A stretch of DNA of 64,000 nucleotides from the NCBI RefSeq assembly GCF_904849725.1, contig NC_058522.1, forward strand, positions 457,996,844 through 458,060,843, written 5' to 3'. The stretch comes from Hordeum vulgare subsp. vulgare (Eukaryota; Streptophyta; Magnoliopsida; Poales; Poaceae). Both the position numbers and the translations under genes were made by a program. The notes below the pieces were generated by a model, which saw only the letters and a program-made list of their open reading frames with translations, was not told the DNA's origin and ran no database searches. This document shows positions 44,509-56,400 of the stretch, one piece after another; positions within the stretch are counted from its first letter, which is position 1, and every line of letters begins with the position of its first letter.

Positions 44509-47462
44509 TTGCTAATTAAAATAGGCTTTGATATACCTTGGGATCCGGGTGGATCCATTACTTGAGCACTTTATGCCTAGCTTAGTGGCTTCAAAGAAAG
44601 CGCTGCCTGGGAGACAACCCGAAAGTTTTAGAGAGTCATTTATTTCTGTTGAGTGCTTTTATTTAGTTTAAAAACAAAAATAAATATAGAGGGGAACTTA
44701 AAACTTTTTCAAAAAGGGAAGCGATTGAAAGGTGATGCATTGCGGAAGTGAGGGTCGACCTTGAACACTTGTGTTCATGCTCATGGAAAAATGTAGAATT
44801 TTTCATGGAAGTTTCTCACAAAAATAATTATCCCCTTGTACAATTACTTTGTGTTTTTAAAAATAATGTGCCAAGCAAAGCCTTTACGATTAGTTTGGGT
44901 GATAGTTGTTTGATTACGCTAAGAAAAGACAGAAACTTTCTGCTCCCGAAATTAATTTTCATTTTTATTCTCGAAAAGATTTTGAGTTAATTCTTTTTTC
45001 CGCTGATTGATATGCAAATTTTCCAGACGTTCGTAATTTTTCAGATTTTTTGAGATATCAGAGGTATACGGAATATACAGATTGCTACAGACTGTTCTGT
45101 TTTGACATATTCTGTTTTCTATGCATTGTTCTCTTATTTTGATAAATCTATGGGTAGTATCGGGGGGTATGAACCATGGTGAAGTTGGATTACAGTAGAT
45201 ATAATGCTAATATGAATTTAGAATGAGTTCACAACAGTACTTGAAGTGCTGATTTATTTTATTATACTAACGGATCTCACAAAGTTTTGTTGAGTTTTGT
45301 GTGATTGAAGTTTTCAAGTTTTGGGTGAGAGCACGATGGATGAAGGAATAAGGAGAGGCAAGAGCCTAAGCTTGAGGATGCCCAAGGCACCCCAAGGTAA
45401 TATTCAAGGAAGACTCAAGCGTCTAAGCTTGGGGATTCCCCGGAAGGCATCCCCTCTTTCGTCTACAATCTATCGGTAATTTTACTCAGAGCTATATTTT
45501 AATTCGTCACATGATATTTGCAAATGCTTGGAGCGTATTTTGTGTTTATTTTTCCTTTTTCTTTTATGCACCATGCTGGTATGAGATAGCCCTTGGTTGG
45601 ATTTATAGAATGCTTCTTGTGCTTCACTTATATCTTTTGAAGTTTGGATTGCCTGTTTCCGTAGACATAGAAAACCGCCATTTGTAGAATGCTCTTTTGC
45701 TTCACTTATATTTGTTAGAGCGGGGCATACGTTCTGTAGAAAGAATTAAACTCTCATGCTTCACTTATACCTATTTAGAGAGTTAACAGGAGTTGGTCAT
45801 TCACATGGTTAGTCATAAAATCCTACATAAAACTTGCAGATCACTGAATAGGATATGTTTGATTCCTTGCAACAGTTTTGCGACATGAATATGCGATATT
45901 AGAGTCATGCTAGTGAGTAATTGTGTATTTTTAGAAATACTTGTGTTAAGGTTTGTGATTCACGTAGAATGCACATATGGTGAACCGTTATGTGATGAAT
46001 TCGGAGCATGATTTATTTATTGATTGTCATCCTTTGTGTGGAGGTCGGGATCGCGCGATGGTTAACTCCTACCAACCTTTACCCTAGTAGCATGCGTGTA
46101 GTACCTTGTTTCGATGACTAATAGACTTTTGCAATAAGTATGTGAGTTCTTTATGACTAATGTTGAGTCCATGGATTATACGCACTCTCACCCTTCCACC
46201 ATTGCTAGCCTCTCTAGTACCGCGCAACATTCGCCGGTGCATTACACCCACCATATAGCCTCCCTCAAAACAGCCACCATACCTACTTATTATGGCATTT
46301 TCATAGCCATTCCGAGATATATTGCCATGCAACTACCACCGTTCCGTCTCATGACATGTGCCACCACTTCCATATTGCCATTGCATGATCGTAATATAGC
46401 TAGCATGATGTTTCCATGGCTTGTCCGTTTTTTGATGTCATTGCTATGCTAGATCATTGTCACGGTACACTACCGAAGGCATTTCATATGGAGTCATCAT
46501 TGCTCTAAGTATTGAGTTGTAAGTGTGATGATCATTATTAATAGAGCATTGTCCCATGTGAGGAAATAAAAGAGGCCAGCGAAGCCCATTTACAAAAGGA
46601 GGCCAAAGATACCCACCAAAATAAAAATAAAAAATATATATATATAAAAAAGAGGCCAAAGAGCCCACAAAAAAAATGAGAGAAAAGAGATAAGGGACAA
46701 TTGCTACTATCCTCTTTCCACACTTGTGCTTCAAATAGCACTATGATCTTCATGACAGAGAGTCTCCTATGTTGTCACTTCCATATACTAGTGGGAAATT
46801 TTCATTATATAACTTGGCTTGTATATTACAATGATGAGCTTCCTCAAAATTGCCCTAGGTCTTCGTGAGCAAGCAAGTTGGGTGCACACGCACGAGTTTC
46901 TTTTGTGAGCTTTCATACACTTATAAGCTCTAGTGCATCCGTTGCGTGGCAATTCCTACTCACTCACATTGATATCTATTGATGGGCATCTCCATAGCCC
47001 GTTGATATGCCTAGTTGATGTGAGACTATCTCCTCCTTTTTGTCTTCTCCACAACCACCATATTCTATTCCACCTATAGTGCTATGTCCATGGCTCACGC
47101 TCATGTATTGCGTGAAAGTTGAAAAAGTTTGAGAACACTAAAGTATGAAACAATTGCTTGGCTAAAACCGGGGTTGTGCATTATTTAAATACGTTGTGTG
47201 GGGAAGATAGAGCATAGCCAGACTATATGATTTTCTGGGCATAACTTTCTTTGGCCATGATATTTTGAGAAGACATGATTGCTTTGTTAGTATGCTTGAA
47301 ATATTATTGTCTTTATGTCAACTGATACACTATTGCTTCGAATCACTCGTGTTTTAGTATTCATGCCATGATAAGATTATATGATCAAGATTATGCTAGG
47401 TAGCATTCCACATCAAAAATTATCCTTTTTATCATTTACCTACTCGAGGACGAGCAGGAATT
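44509..47462 (+). other. Non-coding 3' part of element D
   Basis: Nearly 3 kb without a frame longer than 100 codons and no protein motif. It holds PPT-like AAGCTTGAGGATGCC (45368-45382) and AAGCTTGGGGATT (45425-45437), an AT microsatellite near 46630-46650, and generally AT-rich DNA. Confidence 0.7.
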
Positions 47463-47476
47463 AAGCTTGGGGATGC
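47463..47476 (+). other. Polypurine tract of element D
   Basis: AAGCTTGGGGATGC immediately before the TGATACG of the 3' LTR. Confidence 0.8.
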
Positions 47477-48993
47477 TGATACGTCTCCGTCGTATCTATA
47501 ATTTTGGATTGTTTCATGCCAATATTCTACAACTTTCATATACTTTTGGCAAATTTGTATACTATTTTTGGGACTAACATATTGATCCAGTGCCCAGTGC
47601 CAGTTCCTGTTTGTTGCATCTTTCCTGTTTCACAGAATATCCATACCAAACGAAGTCCAAACGTAATAAAAACTTACGGGGATTTTTCTTTGGAATATTT
47701 ATGATTTTTGGGAAGAAGAATCAACGCGAGGCGATGCACGGAGTGCCCACAAGCCCTATCACCGCGGCAGGCAGGCTTGTGGCCACTCCTTAAGGCGGTT
47801 GGAGCCCTTCTTTCGCCGTAAGAAAGATAATATCTGGAAGAAAATCGTGTTAAAATTTCAGCTCAATCATAGTTACGGATCTCCGGGAATTTAAGAAACG
47901 GTGAAACGCAGAATCTGGGAACGCAGAAACAGAAGGACACAGAGAGAGAGATCCAATCTCGGAGGGGCTCTCGCCCCTCCGCCGCCATGGAGACCATGGA
48001 CCATAGGGTAAACCCTTCTCCCATCTAGGGAGGAGGTCAAGGAAGAAGAAGAAGGAGGGGGGCTCTTTCCCCCTCTCTCCCGGCGGCGTCGGAACGCCGC
48101 GCGGGACATCATCGTGTGACGGTGATCTACACCAACACCTCCGTCATCTTCACCAACATCTCCATCATATTCCGCCATCTATATTCAGCGGTTCACTCTC
48201 CCGCAACCCGCTGTACCCTCTACTTGAACATGGTGCTTTATGCTACATATTATTATCCAATGATGTGTTGCTATCCTATGATGTCTAAGTAGATTATCGT
48301 TGTCCTATTGGTGATTGATGAATTGCTATGATTGGTTTAATTTGCTTGTGGTTATGTTGTTGTCCTTTGGTGCCCATCATATGATCGTGCGCGTGGATCA
48401 CACCATAGGGTTAGTTGTATGTTGATAGGACTATGTATTGGCAGGCTAGAGTGACAGAAGCTTCAAACCTAGCATAGAAATTGATGCATATGGGATTGAA
48501 GGGGGACCAATATACCTTATTGCTATGGTTGGGTTTTACGTTAATGAACGTTAGTAGTTGCGAATGCTTTCTAATAGTTCCAATCATAAGTGCATAATAT
48601 TCCAAGTAAGGTATGACATGCTAGCAGAGGCCTCTCCCACATGATACTTGCTATCGATCTAGTAACATAGTCAATTGCTTAGGGACAATTCCGCAACTCC
48701 TACCACCACTTTTCCACACTCGTTAGACACTCGTAGTTGTTTCTTTATCTAACCAGCCCCTAGTTTTATTTACGTGTTCTTTACTTTCTTGCAAGCCTAT
48801 CCTTTCACTCCTACAAAGTACTTCTAGTTTCTTACTTGTTCTAGGTAAAGCGAACGTAAAGTATGCGTAGAGTTGTATCGGTGGTCGATAGAACTAGAGG
48901 GAATATTTGTCCTACCTTTAGCTCCTCGTTGGGTTCGGCACTCTTACTTATCGAGAAAGGCTACAATTGATCCCCTATACTTGTGGGTTATCA
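47477..48993 (+). repeat. 3' LTR of element D
   Basis: It runs TGATACGTCTCC to GGGTTATCA. Relative to the 5' LTR it has an extra GA-rich to GC-rich segment at about 48044-48125 and one fewer 21-bp unit (two copies at 48130-48171). GCCGC follows directly. Confidence 0.93.
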
Positions 48994-48998
48994 GCCGC

Positions 48999-49260
48999 CA
49001 CGTACGCTGACCGGCCTCTATCTGCATGCTAGCCGCCACGGACGCACGGACGGTCGCTGCTGGGCCCTACGCACGCTGTAACGACATGAGCCTGCTATGC
49101 ATGCACGTAGCTAGCCTGCCTCCATGCGCTGAGGCCCGCGGTGATGATGTGCTGACCTCCCCTCTTTCTGCACACGAGCCGCCACGTACGCTGACCGGCC
49201 TCTTTCTGCATACTAGCCGCCACAGACGCAGGGACGGTCGCTGCTGCTGGTTCGTCTCAT
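48999..49260. repeat. Subterminal repeats of MULE, unit 1 end and unit 2
   Basis: 48999-49070 completes unit 1 (CACGTACGCTGACCGGCCTC, then CTAGCCGCCAC). About 49073-49260 is an uninterrupted second unit of some 190 bp with the same order. Degenerate AGCCGCCAC-type repeats continue to about 49470. Confidence 0.8.
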
Positions 49261-49969
49261 GTCACACGCTTGTCTCCCCGATCCACTCACATCTATTCAA
49301 CGTGGCAATTAAAGTGGTGAGCCGCCATGATTTCTACACGCTAGCCGCCACGATAAGCCTGCTATGCATGCGCGACATGAACCGCCTGCCTGCGTGCCAG
49401 CATGCGTCGATGCGCCCCGCCACGGATGCAACCTTCCTATGAGCCGCCACGGGACGCAGCGTTTGTCGCCTCCTCGATCGATTCACAGTTCACACCGTCT
49501 CGGCCTTTGACCACCGCATCATCAATTCAGCATGGCAATTAAACTCTAGGGCATACCGATCGACGTGCGCCGCCATGATACCAAAGCCCGCTGTGCATGT
49601 CATGTGATCAAGCTAGGCTGCCTACATGCGCGCCATCACGGATGCAGCGACTGTCGCTGCCACTGGTTCCTCTCTTCTCGCACGCGTCTCCACCTTGCAA
49701 GTGCCACAGACCAAGGCTAGGGTGCAGTTCTACGTTTAGGGTTGGGGTTTAGGTATTTTAGGGTTTAGGGCTTTGAAGCATCAACAAAAAGCATGTAATA
49801 TATTTTTTGAAGCATCAGCATTTTAAAGCATCAACAAACATAACTCAGAGAGCATAATAACGAAAGCATACATGCTGAAGCATTAACGAACATAGCTCAG
49901 AGAGCATAATAACGATAGCATACAATATAGGGAAGCCTATGATATATATCCTACGTACTGCCTAGTGCA
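49261..49969. other. MULE body, no gene seen
   Basis: The first 400 bp continue the degenerate CCGCCAC repeats. At about 49736-49772 there are telomere-like TTTAGGG motifs (GTTTAGGGTTGGGGTTTAGG). From 49775 to 49930 a GAAGCATCAAC/AGCATAATAACG pattern repeats. No frame with coding character was found. Confidence 0.6.
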
Positions 49970-50416
49970 CTATGCGTCTTCGTAGTCGGAGATGGCTTGA
50001 TCCGCCTGCGCCGGAGCCTGGTCCTCTTGGGCCACCACATGTGCCTCCTCCTGCGCCACCCGTGCTGCTTGCATCTGCTGCTGATGAAGACGTCGGGCCT
50101 GCGCAACTGCTACCGAGCGGATCGAGTTGTGGATCACCACTTGGTCGGGCCACAGATAGTAGACCGACGGTGCCTCCACTTCCAGCTCCTGTGGCGGCGC
50201 CTCCACGTCCGTCTCTTGCAGTGGCACCTCCACCTCCGGCTCCTGTGGCGCCTCCTCCTCCTCTGGCGATGCCTCCACCTCCGGCTCCTGCGGCGACGCC
50301 TCCTCCTCCGGCTCCTCGAAATCCTCTAGAGGTAGCCTCGCTTGCCTCCGGATTTGGGCCCGTCGAAGGAGGTAGAGATGTTCTTCGATCGTGTAGTACT
50401 GGCGGTGTGGTGACAT
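49970..50416 (-). CDS. Acidic repeat ORF in MULE, unknown function
   Basis: A 148-codon frame starts MSPHRQYYTIEEHLYLLRR. Residues about 30-85 are a low-complexity acidic and proline-rich block with imperfect repeats of the form PQEPEVEA. A short YLWPDQVVIHNSI segment follows, then an A/Q/R/H-rich helix-like region ending AISDYEDA. No domain is recognised. A TATA-like ATATTTAAG lies about 95 bp upstream of the ATG, and AAACCCTAAA (telo-box) lies just beyond it, both consistent with a plant promoter. The opposite strand is also open over this block (49972-50430), an effect of its repeats. It may be a captured host gene fragment or an accessory gene of the MULE. Confidence 0.5.
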   Translation of the reverse strand: MSPHRQYYTIEEHLYLLRRAQIRRQARLPLEDFEEPEEEASPQEPEVEASPEEEEAPQEPEVEVPLQETDVEAPPQELEVEAPSVYYLWPDQVVIHNSIRSVAVAQARRLHQQQMQAARVAQEEAHVVAQEDQAPAQADQAISDYEDA

Positions 50417-50510
50417 GGCTGATGGGCTAGGAGAGGAGAGTGCTCGGGTCCCGACAGGAAAACGGAGCAGGCGAATGAGCTACGGGTGGGGGAGGGGAGT
50501 GTCCGTCCGG

Positions 50511-50520
50511 CTTAAATATC
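50511..50520 (-). promoter_or_regulatory. TATA-like element upstream of the acidic ORF
   Basis: In sense GATATTTAAG, placed 95 bp before the ATG at 50416. CTAAACCCTAAACC (50526-50545 on the plus strand) lies upstream and resembles the telo-box of plant promoters. Confidence 0.45.
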
Positions 50521-52282
50521 CATTGTAACCTAAACCCTAAACCGCCCCGTTTTCACACCCACCGCGGCATCAGGAGTGTACACGCGTGGGAAACTGTGGT
50601 TGGTTTGATGAGTGGACTGTGATCGGGGTCAAATGTGAAAGAGCCAGCACGTTCACACACGATGCAAAAAAACGATGCAAAAAAAATGACGCGATTCGAC
50701 GACCCAACTAGAGCTTGGTTTCCTTTTGGGCCCATCACCACCGTTTTTTTTCATGGAGTAAGTGGTGGGCGAGCAGCCGAGCACAACCAACGGGATGGCC
50801 TCTCGCGGATCGCCCCACGATCCAACGATGCGGAGTCGTCCTTGTGATCCAACGACCCAGAGCCTACACGCAGCCTGCCCACCAAATTTCTTCTAGAAGA
50901 CCACATCTGAGGGTTGTCGCTTGGCGCCACGGTGTGATCGGACGGCTGACGTTGGGAGCTAGGGTTAGGCGAAACCCCGCGGGGTTTAGAGGGGTTTTGA
51001 GCTGGTCAACGGGGTTACGAAAGCTTTGACTGAGCATAACTAATTCAAAAATAATTGAAAAAATATGAAACCTTCATCGTTCGTTGTTTTATAAGACACA
51101 CTAACGAGGAAAAATACTAAACTTGGTCTATGGTCATTTTCATGAAAAAACCTAGCTGGCACGATCGAGGTCAAATGAGCACCATTAATTTAAAAAAAAT
51201 GAAACATGCGCACAATGTTGTCTTATGTGACATGTTACCAACCAAAAATCATAAACTTGGTCTATGGTCATTTTCATGAGAAAACCTTCACACATATGAG
51301 CTATCACCTACAAGATTTCATAGAGTTCAAGGAGATGAGGTAGGGTTACCTTCTGTTTTTGAAAAATTTAAAAAAATCAAAAAAATCACCAAAGCTTTAT
51401 TTCAAAGTGAATAAGAAGGATCTGAACTTAGTTTTACATTTTCATATTTTAAACGTGTTTTTAATAGTTTTTATATTAAAGCATATTTTTTAAAAGAAAA
51501 TGTAAAAATATGAAGATTAATTCAAAAAATAGTGAGACTTGGAATCTACACTATATAGATTGAATAGGTCTTAATACAAAACATTTAGCTCATTTAGAGT
51601 AGGTCCAAACAAACTTGATTACAAATGGGTTGTTTACCCTAGCGTGGGAGCTCATTTGGAGCATATTTGGAATCTACACTATATATATTGAATCCATCAC
51701 TAGTAGCCAATTGAAAATTTGGATATGCACACATGACACATTGATCATAGAGCTAATATACTCCCAATATCAGAAATGTTTTAGAAGTGGGTTATTTATT
51801 TCTGTGCCCCTTAGCTCTATGCATTCAAAAACCACATCCATCACTAGTATATCAATGTATTATATTTGTACACACATTGATCACAAACCCCAATATGACA
51901 TTCAAATAACACATTGATCATTCGTCATGCACACACATTGAAGAACAAAGCTAATATGACATTCAAATAACACATTGAAGTGATCAGTGAAGCAACACTC
52001 AAACAACATATCTGATCAGTGAAGCAACACTGAAACAACATGTTTGATCATTGCAGCACCTAAACTCTAGTTCACAATATCTAAACAGAACTAACCATAC
52101 ACCACACGCAAATATAAGGACACACAAATATAGATAGAATAATACGTTACTAGAATCACCATAGATTAAGTTCACACCATAAGTTGTCACATTAAATTTA
52201 CCATAAGTAACCGGACCCTAAGTACTCAGAAGATTAAGATTCAGTTCACATGATCACACCATCACAGCATCATCACATCACT
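50521..52282. other. MULE body, no gene seen
   Basis: Apart from the direct repeat at 51833-51960 this stretch is AT-rich with short frames only. Frames 50635-51029 overlap each other without motifs. I see no RNA gene or transposase remnant. Confidence 0.5.
51833..51960. repeat. Direct repeat copy 1 (about 125 bp)
   Basis: CATCACTAGTATATCAATGT through GAAGAACAAAGCTAATATGAC recurs at 52738-52863 with few changes. The two copies flank the XS zinc-finger fragment. Confidence 0.85.
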
Positions 52283-52718
52283 TCACGCCGGAGTCAGGGC
52301 CTTCGCGAGCGCAGCATGCTGCCCCCTGATCTTGTAGTCCTCCCCGCGGATCGCTACATCCTCTGCATGAGACAGAAGGTGATTGAAGCGACCATTCTTG
52401 GGCTTTGGATTGGTAGTGCAGTAGGGGCAGTGCCACTTCTTGAACTTGCGACAGAAGGAAGCAACTCCCTTGGCCTTGATCTTTGCACCTCCTTGGATGT
52501 GAAGGACGCGACGTTTTCCTTGTACACATCATCTCCAGAATCATACTGCACACATGAATGAATTGCATTACCCTTAATACATTATAGATTCATATACACC
52601 ATGTCAAAGGAACTAAATGAACAAGGGATAGGCTTACCTCATATTCAGAATCGTCACTAAACGCCCCCTCGTACGGGTCGTAGTCGGCCAGCTTCCTCTT
52701 TCTCCCCCCAACCATCAT
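52283..52718 (-). pseudogene. XS-type zinc-finger fragment (FDM/SGS3-like), captured
   Basis: Two exons are clear. Exon 1 (52718-52638) encodes 27 residues starting MMVGGRKRKLADYDPYEGAF. A 92-bp GT-AG intron (52637-52546) follows, and exon 2 runs 52545-52283. Exon 2 starts YDSGDDVYKENVASF and, after losing one base near 52488, continues as KIKAKGVASFCRKFKKWHCP, a CxxC pair (52429-52418) and LLSHAEDV, ending ALAKAL and a stop. CxxC followed by LLxHA and a basic ALAKxL helix is the zf-XS signature found in SGS3 and FDM proteins of RNA-directed DNA methylation. Those proteins are several hundred residues long; the XS and coiled-coil domains are absent here. It is a truncated, frameshifted copy inside a MULE. 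Confidence 0.72.
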
Positions 52719-52737
52719 CCACCTTAATATACAATTA

Positions 52738-52863
52738 CATATGTCACTAGTATATCAATGTATTAGATTTGTACAAACATTGATCAAAAACCCGAATATG
52801 ACATTCAAATAACACATTGATCATTCGTCATGCACAGACATTGAAGAACAGAGCTAATATAAC
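52738..52863. repeat. Direct repeat copy 2 (about 125 bp)
   Basis: It matches 51833-51960. The segment between the copies (about 780 bp) is the XS fragment with its surroundings. Confidence 0.85.
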
Positions 52864-53422
52864 TACATATTGTGGACAAATTTATATACTAATGAATCAA
52901 ATTTATATACTAATGAATCAAAAAACCCAATATGATAAATTTACACATACTGAATCAAATTTATAACTTCTTAATCAATGGATTCCATTTGGGCATATGA
53001 CATTCAAAACCCCAATCTGAGTAGCATTCAAAAACAAATCTAATAGGGACCCAATCTAAGGCAACGAATCTGAGTAGCATTAAAAAACCCAATCTGTGAG
53101 CACTAAAAACAAATCTAATATGCATCATAGCATTAAAAAACCCAATCTGTTCACAACATCTAGAATTTTTGCAACGAATTTATCCAAATCCAAAAACAAA
53201 TCTAAAAACCCCAATCATTGCAGCACCTAAAATCATAGTTCACAACATAGCATTTTTGCAACGAATTTATCCAACAAACCCTAGTCCAAAAACTCCCGTC
53301 CCCCCAACCCCTACCCTACAGAAGACCCCGGCCCATCCGTCAAACCAACTACTCTAACCATCTGAACTACCATATGAATCACAATCTAACCAATGCAACT
53401 AGGGAGCAATTAACTCTACAAG
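52864..53422. other. MULE body, short AT-rich repeats
   Basis: Phrases such as AAAAACCCAATCTG, ACAAATCTAA and TTTGCAACGAATTTATCC recur several times between 52900 and 53290, as in a decayed tandem repeat. No coding frame with support. Confidence 0.55.
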
Positions 53423-53467
53423 CTAAGAAAGTGCAAATATCTGCTCCTCCACGGCACGCGGCGCAAC
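53423..53467 (-). pseudogene. 3' end of an 80-codon ORF split by LTR X
   Basis: Fourteen codons (VAPRAVEEQIFALS) and a TAG continue, in frame, the ORF at 57618-57815 once LTR X and one GGGGG copy are removed. Confidence 0.55.
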
Positions 53468-56400
53468 GGGGGTGTGGGGACACCGACTTACCAGTCGAGA
53501 ATCGCCGTGCTCAGTGATCCTAGAGATCAATGCTCACCGAACACAGATACTGAATAAAGAGTCTTACATCCAAGTACCGATTATTACAACACGTGACCGA
53601 AGGGTCAAGTTCACAAGACAGGGCCTAAGGCCAAATCACACGGATACACTAATAGCGGAAAACAAAGGGGGCTAAGCGGGTGCCCATGCCATCAAGCCTA
53701 CACCGACAGGCATTCTGACTCGGAAGCGTCCTAGTTCGCAGGGGTGTCGCCGTAGACGTACTCATCTCCAAACTCAGGTCCTTCCATATCTGGTCAATAA
53801 CATAACCAGTGGCAAGCCAATGAGTACTTTGAATGTACTCGCAAATAGCCCATGATATGAACAATGAAAGTGAAGGATAACAATATCACGCATTTCTAGT
53901 ATAACTCATCGGGGTGGAATGATCATGAATATGCATCAAGATAAAGAATTACTCTTGAAGAACAGGTTACAAATATCAACATATCTGTTGAGGGCTGAAC
54001 CATCCGGGTTCACCCTATATGCCAAGTCACCGAACTTGGTCTTATCATCGCTATCATACCAACACTTTTCTTATCACCATACACATACTCACACTTACGC
54101 ACACTTGGTTTATGCGGAAATATCAGGACGTAGTTTAAGCAGGATTACCCAACTGTCCTTGATCGTGGAGACGGCTATTCGAATAGTTTACACTCTATAG
54201 AGGTAGTACGCTGGACCCACGAGATCCGCGAAACTTCCGTGTCATCCACGACTCGCGGTAAATCACATACCCGAGGTAAGTACCCGATCAATGCCTTTCC
54301 ACTAACGATACTAGACAAAGAGATCCACTCGATTGGTACCCAGCCCACATGTCGTACGTCTTACGAGCACCAACTGTGGACAGTACCGACCATGCGGGGA
54401 CCAACGGTGTGACTGGAACTCATAAAAATGGCATAGTCGTCCTACCCGGCACGACCCCATCACGAGAGTGACTACAATCACTCCCGCCACTAGTAATGTG
54501 GCTCTTTGCTAGCACCGACCAGAGTAATTAACATAGACCCATCCCATAAGGGGTAACGTGGTTGTACTGGTAAGGTTGGGACAGTCGACACATCATAAAT
54601 CTAATCCCATTTCCGAAACCTTACTCACACAAATACCGGGTGCATCACTTCACCAAAAGTGACCACCAACTCATCATCACCCTCGGGCATTAGTGGCACC
54701 CGACGGGGTTTTCATAAACTCTTACTTTAAGACAACATCATGCTCATGATAATGCTACTGCTATCTTTACTTGTCAACGTGGTACTAGCATGACCCTCAA
54801 GGGGTATAGTCAAGCTCAATGCAAATGCTCCGGAGGAGCCTTCGGTGAAATCATATCAAATTATTACCGACACTTATGATGATATGCAATGGGGATACTT
54901 ACTATTTTAACATGCAAAGTAACATATGCTCAGTCATGGTCAAAGGGCTGCTTGCCTTGGTCACCTAAGTATCCGGGTCTTCGGGGTCTTCCGCTCCGAT
55001 TCCCTCGTCACACGGGTTTTCTATCGTCGATAAAACAACAAATAAGAAATAGCTCACACAGAAACATTCCTTAAAGTCATTTTAAAAATGTCCCTATTTC
55101 TGATAAATCTAAGATATCATTTTAAAATACTTGCTTGAATTTTCCTTGAAGGATATTTTTAAAAACAACCAAGCACAAGCAAAACTATTCCATTTTAACC
55201 CTTTTTAATAACGTAATAGATTAGTTGCTGGAAAAATTCATCTAAGCATATTATTAAATACTACACATTTTTAGAAGAATAACAGTGGAAGAATTATATT
55301 TTTCCACTAGTTAAATGTTTTTATAAAAATCTGAGAAATCCAGGTTTAAAAATAAAAGAAAAATAGGCCAGCTCCTGGCCTGGCTCGGCCCAGAGGTGGG
55401 CTGGCCCATGGCTAGCCGACGGCCTGCCCAGGCGCGTGCGCCGTCAGGTTTGAACCTGACGCGCGGGGCCCTGCGGTCAGCGACCGAGGCCAGCGCGGGG
55501 GAGGAGGCTGGGCCACCGACAGGTGGAGCACACCTATCGGGGTCGTCTCCTAACTCCAGCCAGAGAGGAGGAGGAGAACGCCGACGTGGTTGCCAACGTG
55601 CTCAAGCTCCAACGAGCACGGGAATGGGTTCGCCTGACCGTCGCCTACCTGTTGGTGGTCGAAACAACGACGGGGAGGCAGGGGTTTGTCGACGACGAGG
55701 AGGCCGTGGCGGAGGGGTTTCGGGAAGTGGTCGAGGGGGTGGCTAGAGACACGGAAAAGCTCGGGCGAGTTAGGGGAAAGCTTCCCGGGGTCAAGGGGGT
55801 CGGTTTGGTGGGTTGAGGGGCGCACGAGCCGTCGTGTAGCCGGAGATCGACCGGAGCTCCGAGGCGGAGGGGCCTCGGTCGATCTCGAGCACCGGGGCTC
55901 TGCTGGGTTGCTCGGGTGGCTAGGGAGGTGCTAGTGGATGCGGTGAAGCTATCTGAGGGGTGCTGGAGCGAGGGGGAGGGCTATTTATAGGCCCGCGGCG
56001 GTGAGCAGACTCGGGAGCGCTGGTGACTCACCGTGGCGCGCATGGGGGTGCACAGAGACGTTGGGGTTGAAACCACGGTCTCTGCCCGAACTGTCTGCTG
56101 CAGAGAGAGAGATAGAGAGAGAGGAGAGTCGTGCATTCGGGGCCGCGCAAGCTTGGCCGAATCTGGAGCGCGGGGGCACGCGTCGCGCGAGCTCTAGCGC
56201 GAGAGAGGAGGGGCCCTGAGGCTTGCCCGATGCAGAGGGGTTGTCGGGGAGGAGGTTGGACATCTCGGGGGAAGCTGGAACCGGCGAGGGCGTCGCCCCC
56301 ACCTCGATGACTCCCTGTAGCGCGCCTAGAGCGCAGTTTTGGCATGCGACGGCATGCTGGTGCGCCCTGAGGCACTTTGGACGTGTCTAGCATGTCCTGG

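Larger units (their letters stand above)
41744..48998 (+). mobile_element. Non-autonomous Gypsy-like element D, TSD GCCGC
   Basis: The element is 41749-48993: LTRs 41749-43234 (1486 bp) and 47477-48993 (1517 bp), starting TGATACGTCTC and ending GGGTTATCA, and a 4.2-kb internal part. The target duplication GCCGC is exact (41744-41748, 48994-48998). The PBS is a perfect tRNA-Asp complement. Two adjoining ORFs are present but no protease, RT or integrase. Sabrina-like families of Triticeae have this build, but the name is tentative. Confidence 0.92.

Noticed and set aside
49972..50430. 152-codon plus-strand ORF opposite the acidic ORF
   Set aside because: Proline-rich mirror of the repeat block; the minus frame has the better start context, non-repetitive ends and an upstream TATA-like element.
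55396..56393. Several ORFs of 82-121 codons on both strands
   Set aside because: They fall in the GC-rich leader region of LTR X, directly after its TATA box, and lack motifs.
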